Shown piece after piece: positions 11,401 to 22,139 of a stretch of DNA of 33,154 bases (positions are counted from its first letter, which is position 1; every line of letters begins with the position of its first letter). The position numbers and the translations under genes were made by a program. The notes below the pieces were generated by a model. It ran no database searches and was not told the DNA's origin. It saw nothing but the letters and a program-made list of their open reading frames with translations. This DNA comes from Gnetum montanum (taxonomy: Eukaryota > Streptophyta > Gnetopsida > Gnetales > Gnetaceae). Location of the stretch: contig MNCI01029105.1 in NCBI GenBank assembly GCA_015680685.1, positions 1-33,154 of the forward strand. Reading direction: 5' to 3'.

Positions 11401-11805
11401 TATGGAAAGATTGAGAAGAAGAAAGTTCCATGCATCACATACAGTGATTCATCAGGTGATGACATGGAGGAATGCACAACATCTCCTCCATGCAACAGGT
11501 GTTCCCTTGAAACTTTGAGATAAATATGCCTATATGTAGCAACCACACAACTAGTAGTGGACACCCCATGGTTGATAGCTACTAGAAAGAGCAACCCAAT
11601 ATGCACAGAACAAACTGAGGAAACAACTCATGTTAACAACAAAGGCATAGAAACATTGGAATATGAGTGTCGCCAACCTCCACCCCTTAATCTAAGAACA
11701 TCAATGGGGAGAAGTTGGGCACTTTTACAAAATTCAAATAGACGTTCATTATTTTGGATCACTCCCTTGAAATTCAATCATGGTGGAGATGGCCACCTAT
11801 GCTAA
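8493..11805 (+). pseudogene. gag-protease polyprotein of nested element
   Basis: One long reading frame with a single frameshift near 8690-8705 (a run of T) and about 15 in-frame stops. From the ATG at 8493 it begins Ser/Pro/Asn-rich. A charged His/Ser/Arg-rich segment follows (about 9020-9270). A gypsy gag domain comes next at about 9475-9930 (FHDACALKN, KEAENWYQSLEPETIRRW, MLELFNDKY), then a Gln/Pro-rich linker. The retropepsin is at about 11075-11400: APLDLGSRVNLISKEMY with Asp of the active site in DLG, then IIMRRPWLSKIDVYLG. It ends at TAA 11803. No RT motif follows. Stops are TAG, TAA or TGA, all explicable from CAG, CAA or CGA. Frame retention across 3 kb despite many stops shows decay by substitution with almost no indels. 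Confidence 0.83.
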
Positions 11806-11834
11806 TCATTGGAGGCCCTCAGTTCTTTTACAAT

Positions 11835-11909
11835 TTTTTGTTTTACATGTTTTTGTTTTACACATTTTGTTCTTACACATTTTTGTCTTACATGTTTTTG
11901 TTTTACAAA
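11835..11909 (+). repeat. 15-bp tandem repeat, five units
   Basis: Five consecutive 15-base units (11835, 11850, 11865, 11880, 11895) of consensus TTTTTGTTTTACAYR with one to three differences each and no length change. It starts 30 bases after the gag-pro stop. Confidence 0.85.
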
Positions 11910-12442
11910 TTTCTTTAACTTTTCTTATTTTTGTTTTACAACATTGTTATACCTTTTCCATTTTGTATGTGTGTTTGTGTGTGTGTTACCCATCTTGTAA
12001 GTTTGTCACCTAATAAGTGTTCTTCATGATGGTATGAACTATTTTTTTCTATTTGATTTCTAATGTTTGGATTTTACCTTTAAGTTATGATGTTGATACT
12101 AAGGTATGTTCTTTTGATATGGCAGCCAATGAAACCACTTCATCCATTCATCCACAAGTTCTATGGTCTCTCTTGGCTTGGAAATGTATAGTCCCTTTCT
12201 AATAATAACTTTAACAAATTGATGACTGTGTACTTCTCAAACTAAGGAAGGACTCAAGGATTGAAAAGGGTGTGACTTCAAGGAAACTTGATGCATCTGT
12301 GTTGGCCATTCTCTTGGGTTCTTGGACATTTTCTTTTTTAGTTTTCTTACCATTCTAATGTTACCCAATTATCAGAAGCTGAGTCAATAAAAATAAGAAG
12401 TCTTTGCATGGTGTGGTTCTCATGCATAAATACATAAAACAA

Positions 12443-12463
12443 AGAGAGAGAGAGAGAGAGAGA
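12443..12463 (+). repeat. (GA)n microsatellite
   Basis: About ten uninterrupted GA units flanked by A-rich sequence (AAAACAAA before, AAAAGAAAGAAAG after). Confidence 0.9.
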
Positions 12464-13777
12464 AAAGAAAGAAAGTGAGAATTCAAAGCATACCCCTTAG
12501 ACAAAATAATCCCTTGGGCTCCAAGCACTAGTTATGGAACTAAAATAAAAATGTTTCCTCTAACTAAGGCCCTTCTCGTTTCCCATTCTCTCATCCTTTG
12601 TTTCGTCGAAATGGTGGTGGTTGTTGGGTGAAGGCATTCTTGTTACTTGAGAGGATGGATTGGCCAAATGCATTGATGTGGAGTCACTGGATGTGATTTT
12701 TTTGAGGCCAGATTTGGAATGAGATTTTCTAAGTCACATTAACCATGCAATACACAAAGGGCTGTACACCACCTTGTTCTTGGGATTCCATTCCATTCTC
12801 TTCTCTCCATTATTCACCTCATTGCTGATTGTATCATTAGTATATACTTTGGTAGATGCATTGTTTTATTTTTGGTAAATTATTACGATTACAACTTTAA
12901 CTCTTGTTCTGAATGACATTACCAAAGCCTATGGACTCTTTGAATGTGGGTTTGACAGGGCTCTAAGGGCATGAGCCTGCTTTGGTGAGGACCCACTAGC
13001 ATTCCTATATGGTGCATTTGTTATATTATTTCCTTTAACATTTTTGCAATCCATTCTATTTTGTTCATTTCCATCTTGACATCCATTTTATCGATGTCCT
13101 AGTTGTTTATTTTTATCCATCATTCTTATTCCTTTTCTTTTCCATTCTCTCGCTACTGGAGGTTCATGATTAGTCATGGGGGTACGGGGCCCAATTTTTT
13201 CAATTTTCTCCTAACCCCTATACCTGCAATAGTCATCATTAATATATCTCCAGAACCATATCAGCCATACCACAACTCAGCCAATGGACTTTCACCGAAG
13301 CAAGGTATCAATTACATGATGATTAATTTACCCTTGTTAATATAAGATTGTGTTGTGTGTGTAGATGGAAATCATGCAAAAATGGATTGGATCTGGAGGA
13401 AACACTTGGAATGGAGAAGTGTTGAAGCGGCTATGCAAGGAGAAATATTGATGGTGTGCATACAGATGGACAATGAAAGGTGCAATCTTGGCATTGGTAG
13501 TAGCAACACTTCTTTCTTCTCTCTTCTCTCTCAACTACCAACTAAGGCCTGATATCAATGTAATAAGGTGTCCACCCTTGTTGTCATGGACACTAGTTTT
13601 GTGTGTCTTGTAATGATGATCCTTTCACATGTCATCCCATTAGTTTCATTTGAGTCAATAATCCCATACACAATATCGTGGTCATCACGATATTGCATCC
13701 CTCGCAATATCGCATATGCGATATCACATCTTCCCTTGCGATATCACCTATGTGATATCGTGGTGCACCATCATATC

Positions 13778-13785
13778 TATAAATA
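13778..13785 (+). promoter_or_regulatory. TATA box, 3' LTR of nested element
   Basis: TATAAATA, identical in sequence and context to the 5' LTR copy at 7693-7700. Confidence 0.55.
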
Positions 13786-13955
13786 AGAGGTGGCTCTCCC
13801 TTGTTTCTTAATCTAGGCCTAGACTGTAGCAAAACTATGGCAGTTTTTTCCACTCGAGAGATAGATTAATTTCCATGTGCCCACAGTAGGGACTCCAGAG
13901 TGAACGGATCTTTATTCGAGCAGACATTGTGCCTGAACACAAGTTTGTGTATGGC

Positions 13956-13961
13956 AATAAA
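13956..13961 (+). terminator. Polyadenylation signal, 3' LTR of nested element
   Basis: AATAAA in GGCAATAAAGATG, homologous to 7869-7874; this is the copy that would end the element's transcript. Confidence 0.5.
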
Positions 13962-14510
13962 GATGAGTTTCTTGGATAAACCTTGTAGTGCATGGAATAG
14001 GGATAATTAGGACTTTTATCTACTATTATTTATTATCTATTATTTACATGCTTTATTAGTTATTTACTGCTTTCTCTCCAACCCTTCTCTCATAGTTAAG
14101 TGCCTCAGTACGACCGCTTTGAGCACATGTGTTATGCGTGGGATCCTAGCAACAATTAGTGTTTGGTAACCATGGTTGCATTGGTTCAGGGTGTGAATGG
14201 TAAGTGGGAATAGATGTTGATGCTAGGTTAATTTAGCCTTAGTTTGTTAGTTAAAGTTAGTAATTAGTCTTCTCAACCCTTCAACTAAATAGCATAGGAG
14301 ATAAAACATAAAAATCTATAAAAATCATATACGTCAGACTTACTTAACCATACACCATGACAACTACAAGTAAGTCTAGGAAGATAACAAATGATTAACC
14401 CTAAGTGTTCCATGAGGCATGTAGGCACTTATTCTGTGGAGTTCGACCGGATTGCGCATGCTATGCTCGTATTCGTATGGTTGAGTGTAGGGGTATCTCG
14501 CCACTCATCA

Positions 14511-14515
14511 CCACT
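14511..14515. repeat. Target-site duplication CCACT, right copy
   Basis: Directly follows the CA of the 3' LTR and equals 7539-7543. Removing one copy and the element rejoins the outer gypsy pol in frame. Confidence 0.88.
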
Positions 14516-16785
14516 CCTTTTGAGGATCATTATTAACAAAGGCTATAGAGTTATATTCAATGTTCTACCTACTGGGAATAGCATAGTTCATAGTTAAGGA
14601 AGGTACCCTAGTAAGCACATTGAGCATCATACTTAGAGCTAACATTGCAATGACATCAACTAATGTGTTCTCAATTTAAGGTATATGTTGGATACCAACA
14701 TATATAAATTGTTTTATTAATTTCTTACATAAGTGATAATGAGATTGAAAGTGTTTCACTTTGCATGTGTAAACCTCTATTATTTAGTTAACCACAAGTT
14801 GCAAATCACCTTTAATCATTAGGTGTTTGATTCCTTAGTCACGAGCTACCATCATTTCCCTAATCAATCCTTCATACTTTGCCATGTTGTTAGTACATTG
14901 CATATCAAAAAGGCAGGTAAAGGATTCGATTTCAATAAAAGGTGATGTTTTGATGGCAACAACACTAGTCCCATGGATGGTTGAAGCTCCATCAAAGTAT
15001 GTAATTTCCTCACAACCCTTAGGTATATTACTAATAATGTTGACATGTTCATCAAAGAATTTAGGATAAATGGTTACATGATCTTGTACCAGGGAGATGG
15101 TAAGTTATGCAGCTATAGTTTGACCTTTTGTTGAGGCTTGAGAGGTGTAATGGAGGTTAAACTTGATTGTTATGGCTTTCCAATGGGCTATATGGCTAAT
15201 TTCATAGATATTGGTCATTACATCTCTAAGAACATTATCCTTGAAAATGATGTTAACTTGGCTCCTAAAGAGGTAGTGTCTCCACTTCTTCAACCAGAAG
15301 ATTAGGGCTAGATAATACTTCTTCACTTTGGTATATCTAGTCTCATAGGAATATAATTCATGACTTAGGTAGTATATTAGTAGCTCTGCTCCATCATCTT
15401 ACTTCTAATAGCGTTGAGAGACAATGGACATGTTAGAAATGGAAAGGTAGATGTAAAAACATTTATCCTTTTGTGCTGGATAGACCATGGGTAGTTGTCC
15501 CAACTCTTGGTTAATACTTTCAGTCATTTCTTAGCATTGAGCTATCCACTCATAGCAAGCTTCTTTCTTAAGCAAGTGTTAAATGGATTGTAATGTATTT
15601 GTAAGCTTGGTGATGAACCTATGAATAAATATTACTCTATCTTGCAAGCACTTAATCTTCTTAACATTAGTTGGTGCTACCAAGTTGGATGTGGCCTTAA
15701 CCTTATCAGGACCAACATGTATTCATAATTTAGGTACTACAAAGCCAAGCATCTTACCATTTTTGACACCAAAGACACACTTCTTGGGATAAAGCCTAAG
15801 CTCATACTTGAGACATCATTTCAACATAATGTCAAGGTCATATTCATGGTCGTTAGCCATTTTGGACGTAATCGCTATAATATTGACATAATCATTAAAA
15901 AACCCTAGCATGTAATCACTAAAGATATATGTCATGTCCTATTGATAATTCATACATGCATTCTTTAGCTGAAAGCACATCATGAGGGGTCATTAAGGTT
16001 GTATAGAGTTGATACTCTAGGTTAATCCTAAATTGGTTATATCTAAGAACCCATTTATGAAGGATAACAATCCATGTCCAACTGTAGTATTGATAAGCTA
16101 GTCAATACTAGGTAGCAGACAGTCATATTTGATGATTACCTTATTCAGGTCTCAAAAATCAATATAGATATGTATTCTCCTATTTCTCTTAGAGACCACC
16201 ACTATGTTGGATACCCATTCCACATAATATGTAGCTTGAATGAAATAATCTTGATGTAGTTTTATGATTTTATCACAAACTTCTAGGGATAAATCTAGTC
16301 TATTCTTACAAAATTTTTTCTTAACAAGTTTGATGCTAGGGTCAAGTATGATGTTATGTTGTACTAGGTATTGGTTAAGACCTAGCACATCTTCATATGA
16401 ATAAGCAAAGCCCCTAATGTCATTATGGAGGACCTTGGTGATGTCCTAAGCCTATTTGGGAAACTTAATTTCACTATTTTCTCCTCATCACCATGTGTCA
16501 TTACAAAAATCTCAACTAGAAAGTCTTTAGTAATGTTGCCAACCTCAAGATCAAGGATTTTAACTAGGTTTTCTAGCCATTTAAGAGGCTTCTCTATCAG
16601 GGCTATGTGGTCAACTAGGCTCTCAAGCTCAAGATCTAAATGATTAAGGCTAATGAATCAATTAACATTACCATGAGGTCTATTTAGGCTGAAAGGTAAA
16701 CTAATTTATCTCCATGTGTCCATACTCCAGTCTTAGATATCAACCATAGGCACATTCAGTGACACATATGTGATAAAATGAGGAA
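14516..16785 (-). pseudogene. Ty3/gypsy reverse transcriptase and RNase H, middle part of pol
   Basis: Reads right to left. A pre-RT linker (about 16760-16450: CLWLISKTGVWTHGDKLVYL, FAYSYEDVLGL) leads into RT. RT blocks are EWVSNIVVVSKRNRRI and IDF (about 16200-16150), GHGLLSFINGF (about 16030), FQLKNACMNYQ (about 15965), the catalytic site at 15879-15890, LRLYPKKCVFGVKNGKMLG (about 15790), and APTNVKKI (about 15670). The connection and RNase H follow: ELLIYYLSHEL, YETRYTKVKKYYLAL, WLKKWRHYLF (about 15400-15270), then a second RNase H-like part with YFDGAS at 14982-14999 and TNNMAKYEGLI and KGDLQLVVN to about 14790. The catalytic YVDD is YVNI, so the enzyme would be inactive even without its stops and frameshifts. 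Continues into the integrase at 7543 after the nested element is removed. Confidence 0.88.
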
Positions 16786-16859
16786 ATTACACCAAAAGAA
16801 CATAAAGTACTTTAGTAAGTATGCATGGATAGGCAAAAATCAGTTTTGTCAACAATAAC

Positions 16860-17600
16860 ATAAGGTTTAAAAAAGATCAACCAAGGCTATAAGAGATAGG
16901 TGAAGATAAATAAGGTGAATCAAAGGCTAAATAAGATTAAATGAATGCCAATGATGGTAGAATGGAATCAAATGAGAGCTAAATGATGATAAAATGTTAT
17001 CGAATGATGTCAATTAAGGTTAAAGCATGGTCGATTAAGACTATAAATGATGATTTAAAGTAGGTATAATGTACCAAAGGCTAGAAAGTATTAAATGAGC
17101 CCAAATAAAGATCAAATGAGCCAAATGATAGTCTAATTATGATTAAGGACCATCAAATAAGGTTGAATTAGGCTTAAACATGATTAACAAAGGTTATAGG
17201 GTATAGGATAAGGTAGATGGAGTAAATAAAAGGCTAACTAACATGGGAAAAAACCAAATGGTAGTCAAATAATGATGAAATGAGGTCAAACAAAGTCCAA
17301 ATAATGGTCGAATCCCATCCAAAAATATTCCAAATGGTCAAACAAGCTCACAATGATGTCCAATGGTGTAAATTGATGTCAAACCTAGTTCTCTGATGTT
17401 AAAAAATAACAAATGATCAAAACATTTGATGAAATAAGGCTAAATGATGTTGAAATGACAAAAAATGAATCTAAATAGCATCAAATTATAGGGAAATGAA
17501 GGTCAATAATCTATACCAAGGTTAAACCAAGTCAAAACACAATGTAACAAGGCCAAACCAGTCAAGGTGGATAACATGGGGTAAAAAATGATCAATGTTT
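16860..17600 (+). repeat. Cryptic simple sequence built on AAATGATG/GTCAAA
   Basis: The phrases AAATGATG, AAATGAGG, GTCAAA, AAGGTTA and AAGGCTA recur every 10-25 bases over about 740 bases with no fixed period. There is almost no C or T run. It reads like a worn-out short tandem repeat. No coding signal. Confidence 0.6.
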
Positions 17601-17739
17601 ATCAATTAGGGTTAGATTTTGCCAGTTTTATGCCTTATGAGGCCATGATGTGAGGATACATGGTTGATGGGGGAATTTGGACACTTGGGAAGGTTATTTT
17701 AAGGCTATTTTAAGGCTGAAATGAGATCCCATTTTTCAA

Positions 17740-19660
17740 TGATGCTAGACCCACATTGGATCCATGCTAGCCAACATGGATGGGGTAAGTTCTAGCATGG
17801 TTAATGCCAAAATATGGGTTTCATGGTATGTTATGATTATTTTTGGGGTTTTGATCTTATATATTTTGAACAGTGTGCACTAGGACTGAACTTTGATTAA
17901 CTTTTGTGTTCATTTGGCCCTATGGAAGCCACAAATGCCACCAAGAATTGCTATCCATGTTGGGACTATGTTAGCCAGGATGGCCCTAATGTGGCTCCAT
18001 GAGAAAGATGGGTTTGTGGCATCTCGAGTTCAAAATTTCTATATTGTTCACTTCCCAAGATAGTGTAGGGACATTAGGATTTTGAATTAATTGTTTAAAG
18101 GCTAAAACAAGTGTCTAGAAGTGAGGTTTGATACCATACACTCTAGACTACGTTGGCTAGTGTAGTTGGGGATGTCCTTAGCATGGATAAATGGAGTTTG
18201 AGCTTTTGGTGGTCAAGATAAAATTAAATCATAGTAGGCTTTATGATTTCAAGGTAATAGCTTCCCCAATCAAGTTTTAGGCCATTTTGGATGAGATAAT
18301 GTTGGTAAAATCTTCTTGGAATCCTAACTACACTGGAGCCACAATGGCCAACATGGCTTTGACCCTCCCTAGCATAGTTACACTTGATTATTAATTTTCG
18401 ATGATTTTTATGGCAAAGAAACCACATTTTCAAGTTCCTAGTATTGTTGATGTTCATGGCGATGGTTTTGACTTATCATTATTGATTTTGAAGGTTTTTT
18501 AGGTCTTAATGTGGTCATACCCCCTAGACTACACTAGCTAGTATAGTCCTAGCATGGATTAAGGGAATGTAATGGATTTTTATGATTTTTGACACAATTT
18601 CAAGGGTTTGATGGTCTATACTAGATGTAGTAGAGTTCTAGGATTGGGATGATGCATTGGGATGTTGATATGGCTTGTTTATGGCCTATTTTTAATTTTT
18701 ATGTAGCATCCAACCTAGGACCATATTGGCCAACATTGATGGGGGTTTCTCTAGTTTGGTTAGAAGAGTTCAAATGATATTTGACTTGTTTTTTCTCATT
18801 ATTTTGCATTCTAAGATTACTGAAGCCTTTGAAAAGATCTGAAGGCTAGGTGTCATCACTTTGAAGGTTTTCAAATGATTAATTGATTTCCACAATGGTC
18901 AAAACTTAAGGAGCCATGCTGGTGCCATGCTAGCTAGTGTGGTTGGAGGGTTCTCCAACATGGTTCCTCTAATATAATTGGTTTTTGAATCTTTTGGTAT
19001 GTTTTAGAAGGTTTCAAACATCCTAGGAAGGTGTGAAGGCTAAGATGTATCATTTGGAAGGTTATTTCTAGCATTTGATGATTAAACCCCATCCAACCAT
19101 GTTGGCTAGTGTGGTTCAGATGCTAACCCAACATGGTTCCAAGGTTAGAATTGGGTTTTTCTTGATTTTTATTATTTATTCAATATTTTAGGATGCCTAG
19201 ATACCCCAAGGAGGTGTAAAGATCAAGAAATGCAAATTTGAAGACTATTTATGTATTTTATGACCAAACCCCTTCCAACTAGACTAGGACTACACTAGCC
19301 AATGTGGTTGGAATGCACCCCCAACATGGTTCATAAAAGACAAGTAAATTTTAACAATTTTTGTTGTCTTTTAGAAGCTTTTGGAGCTAATCGAGACCTT
19401 GGGTATGGTTTAGGATTTGGAATGACTATTCTAGAGTTAACTAGAAGCTTTGTTAGTGATGGAAAGTTCCATCAACCCTTGATTAATGTTGTGGAGCATG
19501 GTTGGGCTCTTAGATAACATAATTACTCAAAATGGCTTATTTTGTTATGAATTTTCACTTCCTTCAATGGGTGGCACTTTCAATGTAAAAATCTAGTTTC
19601 CAAACTTGGCTTGGGGTTTACTGTCTGTAACATGTTGTGGAGTCATGGCTAGAAGGTGGG
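17740..19660 (+). repeat. Degenerate tandem array of about 190-bp units
   Basis: A core of the type (T/C)-GTTGGCTAGTGTGG or its variant CTAGCCAACATGG begins at about 17767, 17970, 18151, 18342, 18531, 18721, 18927, 19099 and 19291, with weaker copies near 19481 and 19631. Intervals are 203, 181, 191, 189, 190, 206, 172, 192, 190, 150. Each core is followed within 20-30 bases by a second phrase, (C)CAACATGGTTCC or TAGCATGGAT, then a TTTTTGATTTTT-like T-rich part and an AAGGTTT…GGCTA part. The units are strongly diverged but the period is regular, so this is an old satellite-like or LTR-internal array. Confidence 0.78.
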
Positions 19661-21060
19661 TTTTGGTAGTGTTTGATTCTTGGAATCCATTACAAGGCTT
19701 TTTGAAAAGTTAACCCCAATGTAAATGTGTGTATGAGTTGTAAATCACACTATATTGGAATTTTTGGTATTTTTCTTAAAAGGCACCTAGTGGGGATGAC
19801 CCAAGTTTACATGGGTTATTCAGAAATTAATTTTCCCACTAAATCAGTGTAGCTCCAACCTTCTAATTATGAACATGATGTTATGTTGGATTTTTATGGA
19901 TGTTTCAAGAATGTGGTCTTGACAATACACACATAAGTTTGGGCACAACTCTTACATATCAATTTTTCAAAAACCAATTTTCCATTGTATGTTTTACTAT
20001 TTTCTTTGAAAAAGAAACATCACTTTTGTATTTTTTTTGTTATTAAAAAAAAGTAGAGAGATTTTGGTTTCTAAGGTTATGGATTTTTTTTTCAATATTT
20101 ATTGATCAAAATGATGGTTGAACCATTGATTTCTGACTTATGGTTAATTTTTTATGAATTTTTCCGTAAGTAGTGCACAATGGATTTTTTGGTTTTTTCA
20201 CTATTTTACCACTTCTAAATTAGGCAACATTGACACTGTAAAAACTTTTTTCTACTAATGTCCTAGATTTCTAGGGATTTCTAGGGCTGTCTAGAGAGTT
20301 TGGCATCATTTTTTGACATTTTAAATTTTTTTTAAATTTTTTCTTAAAACCCTACTGTAGCCATTTTTATGTAGTTTCGGTTTTTATTTTTAGGTTGTCT
20401 TGTGAATTTCTCCTAGACCTCATACTACAAATTTTATATTAAATTTCATTAAATTTTGATGTATGTAGAGTACATAGACTTAGAAAAAAAATTTTAGAGC
20501 AAAATTTTCATTATTTTAGTTGATGTTAACTGTCCCATACAGTTGTAGTTTTGACTATTGTAATTGCAGACCCCCCAGGCTATATGGGTAGCATTGCTCT
20601 ACTTTCAATATTTTTTTGGATAATGTTAAAAATTCATATGGTCATTTATGTGTTTGTTTTAGTTCCCAATCATCATTTGAATTTTTCAAAAAATTTTAAC
20701 TAGTCTTCCTAAAGTTTTTACTATAGCTAATATCATCATAAACTAGGATTTTTAGTTAAAATTTTGTTAAATTCAAGTTGGAATTTTATGGTTGTTATTG
20801 TGGGTTGTGTTTCAATGTAGACTAGTTCTCATTGTTTCAAAAACTTTTACATAAAATTTGAACAATTTCTATGTATTTTCCCACCATGCAGTTGCCATCA
20901 ATGCTCATGTGTTATCCTTTTTCCTCAATGTTTGCTAAGTCATGTTTTTGGTTTTAATGGTTGTAAGTGGTGTATTCTGTTGTTTGGTTGGATGTAAAAT
21001 TGTTGACATTGTGGCTGTAATTTTCTTGGCTATCTAATGGTTGTTAAATTATACTTGTAG
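19661..21060 (+). other. T-rich non-coding stretch
   Basis: About 1.4 kb with long T and A runs (for example near 20030-20100 and 20310-20345) and no open reading frame, repeat period or recognisable motif. It ends at TACTTGTAG, a plausible 3' splice site for the coding unit that follows; the T-rich character would also fit intron sequence. Confidence 0.5.
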
Positions 21061-21904
21061 TGACACAAGGTCATAATTGTCATTGCTGGGTTGTGCAAGG
21101 CCTTCCTGAAACCCATCTTGGTGGTGATCAAGCTAGTCAAGCTTTGATGTTACATTCACATACCAAAGTCCAACACCTTTCTTGTCAACATGATTTTGGA
21201 ACATGGCTCTCTGGTGTTCAGACTAGGGGTAAAAAAGCTCCTATCCTTCCTATTATAGAATTTTAGTGTGATGGTCTGATAACACTTAGCTTTCCATACA
21301 ATGACCGTCATCATGAAAACCTTACTACCCCATTCTACCAGCTTGATCATCAAATTCATAGTTGATGATCCTAAGACACATGTTGATGGTGAACAATTCA
21401 ATAGCATATATATTAGAGGAACACATAAGATGTCCAAAATCTAGGATATGCCAAAATTCATTTAATACAAAGCCAATAATACATTATTAGTTGGTCACCA
21501 TGTCAACACATTGTTATAGAATCCTATATGTGCCATCTATTGTGTGGAAGGGCAAGCATAATTTTAATTTTTTTGGTTTTATTGGGCCACTTGGATTTAA
21601 TAATTTTTTTTGGGTTTGCATGCTTGCAAGTACAGGGTAGATGACTATGGGTTCATCAAGAGTGACCAACTCTTACCCTTGATCTAAACAATGTTGGAGG
21701 TCTTTTTCAAGAGCCAAGTAGTGAGGCTCATAGTGATGGAGCAACTCAATGATAACTTTGACAAGTATACCTTGCACTATGCCCAATCCTACCATAGGTG
21801 TCTAGCTAATGGTATGATCCACAGTTGGTCGGGTATCCCCAATTATGGTGTACATACACATATACCCCTTAGGATTTTCATGCTACCTTCCTCTAGCAAG
21901 AAAA

Positions 21905-22139
21905 GTAATAATTCTTATGTTTTATATTTTTTAAAGTTATAATTTAAACATTTTCTAGTTATATGGTTGTTAGTCTATCTAGGTTTTAATCATTTGATTA
22001 GTTTTATCAATGTGGCTACAATTGTCATTTTTAATTTGCTAAGTTTGTTACATGTATATATTTATTTTTTAATTATTTTTTTTAGTTTTGTATGATGTAT
22101 CTATGAAAATGCTAACAAGTTTCTTTTTTTGTGTTTTAG
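21905..22139 (+). other. Candidate phase-1 intron
   Basis: Donor A|GTAATA at 21905 and acceptor TTTTAG at 22134-22139 with a strongly T-rich interior. Flanking frames join in phase 1 (…SSSKK to VASSSIIAM). The two frames are different in the genomic sequence, so joining them is not trivial. Confidence 0.5.

Larger units (their letters stand above)
11806..13664 (+). other. Non-coding internal region of nested element
   Basis: About 1.86 kb between the gag-pro stop and the 3' LTR. No RT, RNase H or integrase motif is visible on either strand. It contains a 15-bp tandem repeat, a GA microsatellite and T-rich stretches. An autonomous gypsy element would have about 3 kb of pol here, so pol has been lost or replaced. 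An inverted pair GTGTCCA…TGGACAC at about 13568-13593 lies near the upstream limit of the 3' LTR. No convincing polypurine tract was identified. Confidence 0.6.
7544..14510 (+). mobile_element. Nested non-autonomous gypsy element with gag-protease only
   Basis: 6967-bp element with paired LTRs, a primer binding site, a gag-protease frame of about 3.3 kb, then about 1.8 kb of non-coding sequence before the 3' LTR. No RT, RNase H or integrase motif occurs inside, so replication would have needed enzymes from a relative. Flanked by CCACT duplications and inserted into the pol of the outer gypsy in opposite orientation. The 3' end is canonical CA; the 5' end reads TA rather than TG. It resembles the class of gag-only or gag-pro-only plant elements, but I cannot name a family. 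Confidence 0.85.
13665..14510 (+). repeat. 3' LTR of nested gag-pro element
   Basis: Matches the 5' LTR closely from about 13760 to the CA at 14509-14510, followed directly by the CCACT duplication. The upstream limit is uncertain: GATATC palindromes here (about 13670-13765, six copies) correspond to the 5' LTR cluster, but upstream of about 13665 I see no alignment to the 5' LTR. It may start as early as 13569. Carries two short segments missing from the 5' copy. Confidence 0.8.

Noticed and set aside
11780-12013. Hydrophobic Phe/Cys/Leu-rich open frame suggesting a membrane protein
   Set aside because: Produced by translating the TTTTTGTTTTACA tandem repeat and T-rich sequence.
13562-13575. 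Polypurine tract of the nested element at AATAAGG before TGTCCACC
   Set aside because: Too short, and the 5' LTR does not start TGTCCACC, so the assignment could not be supported.
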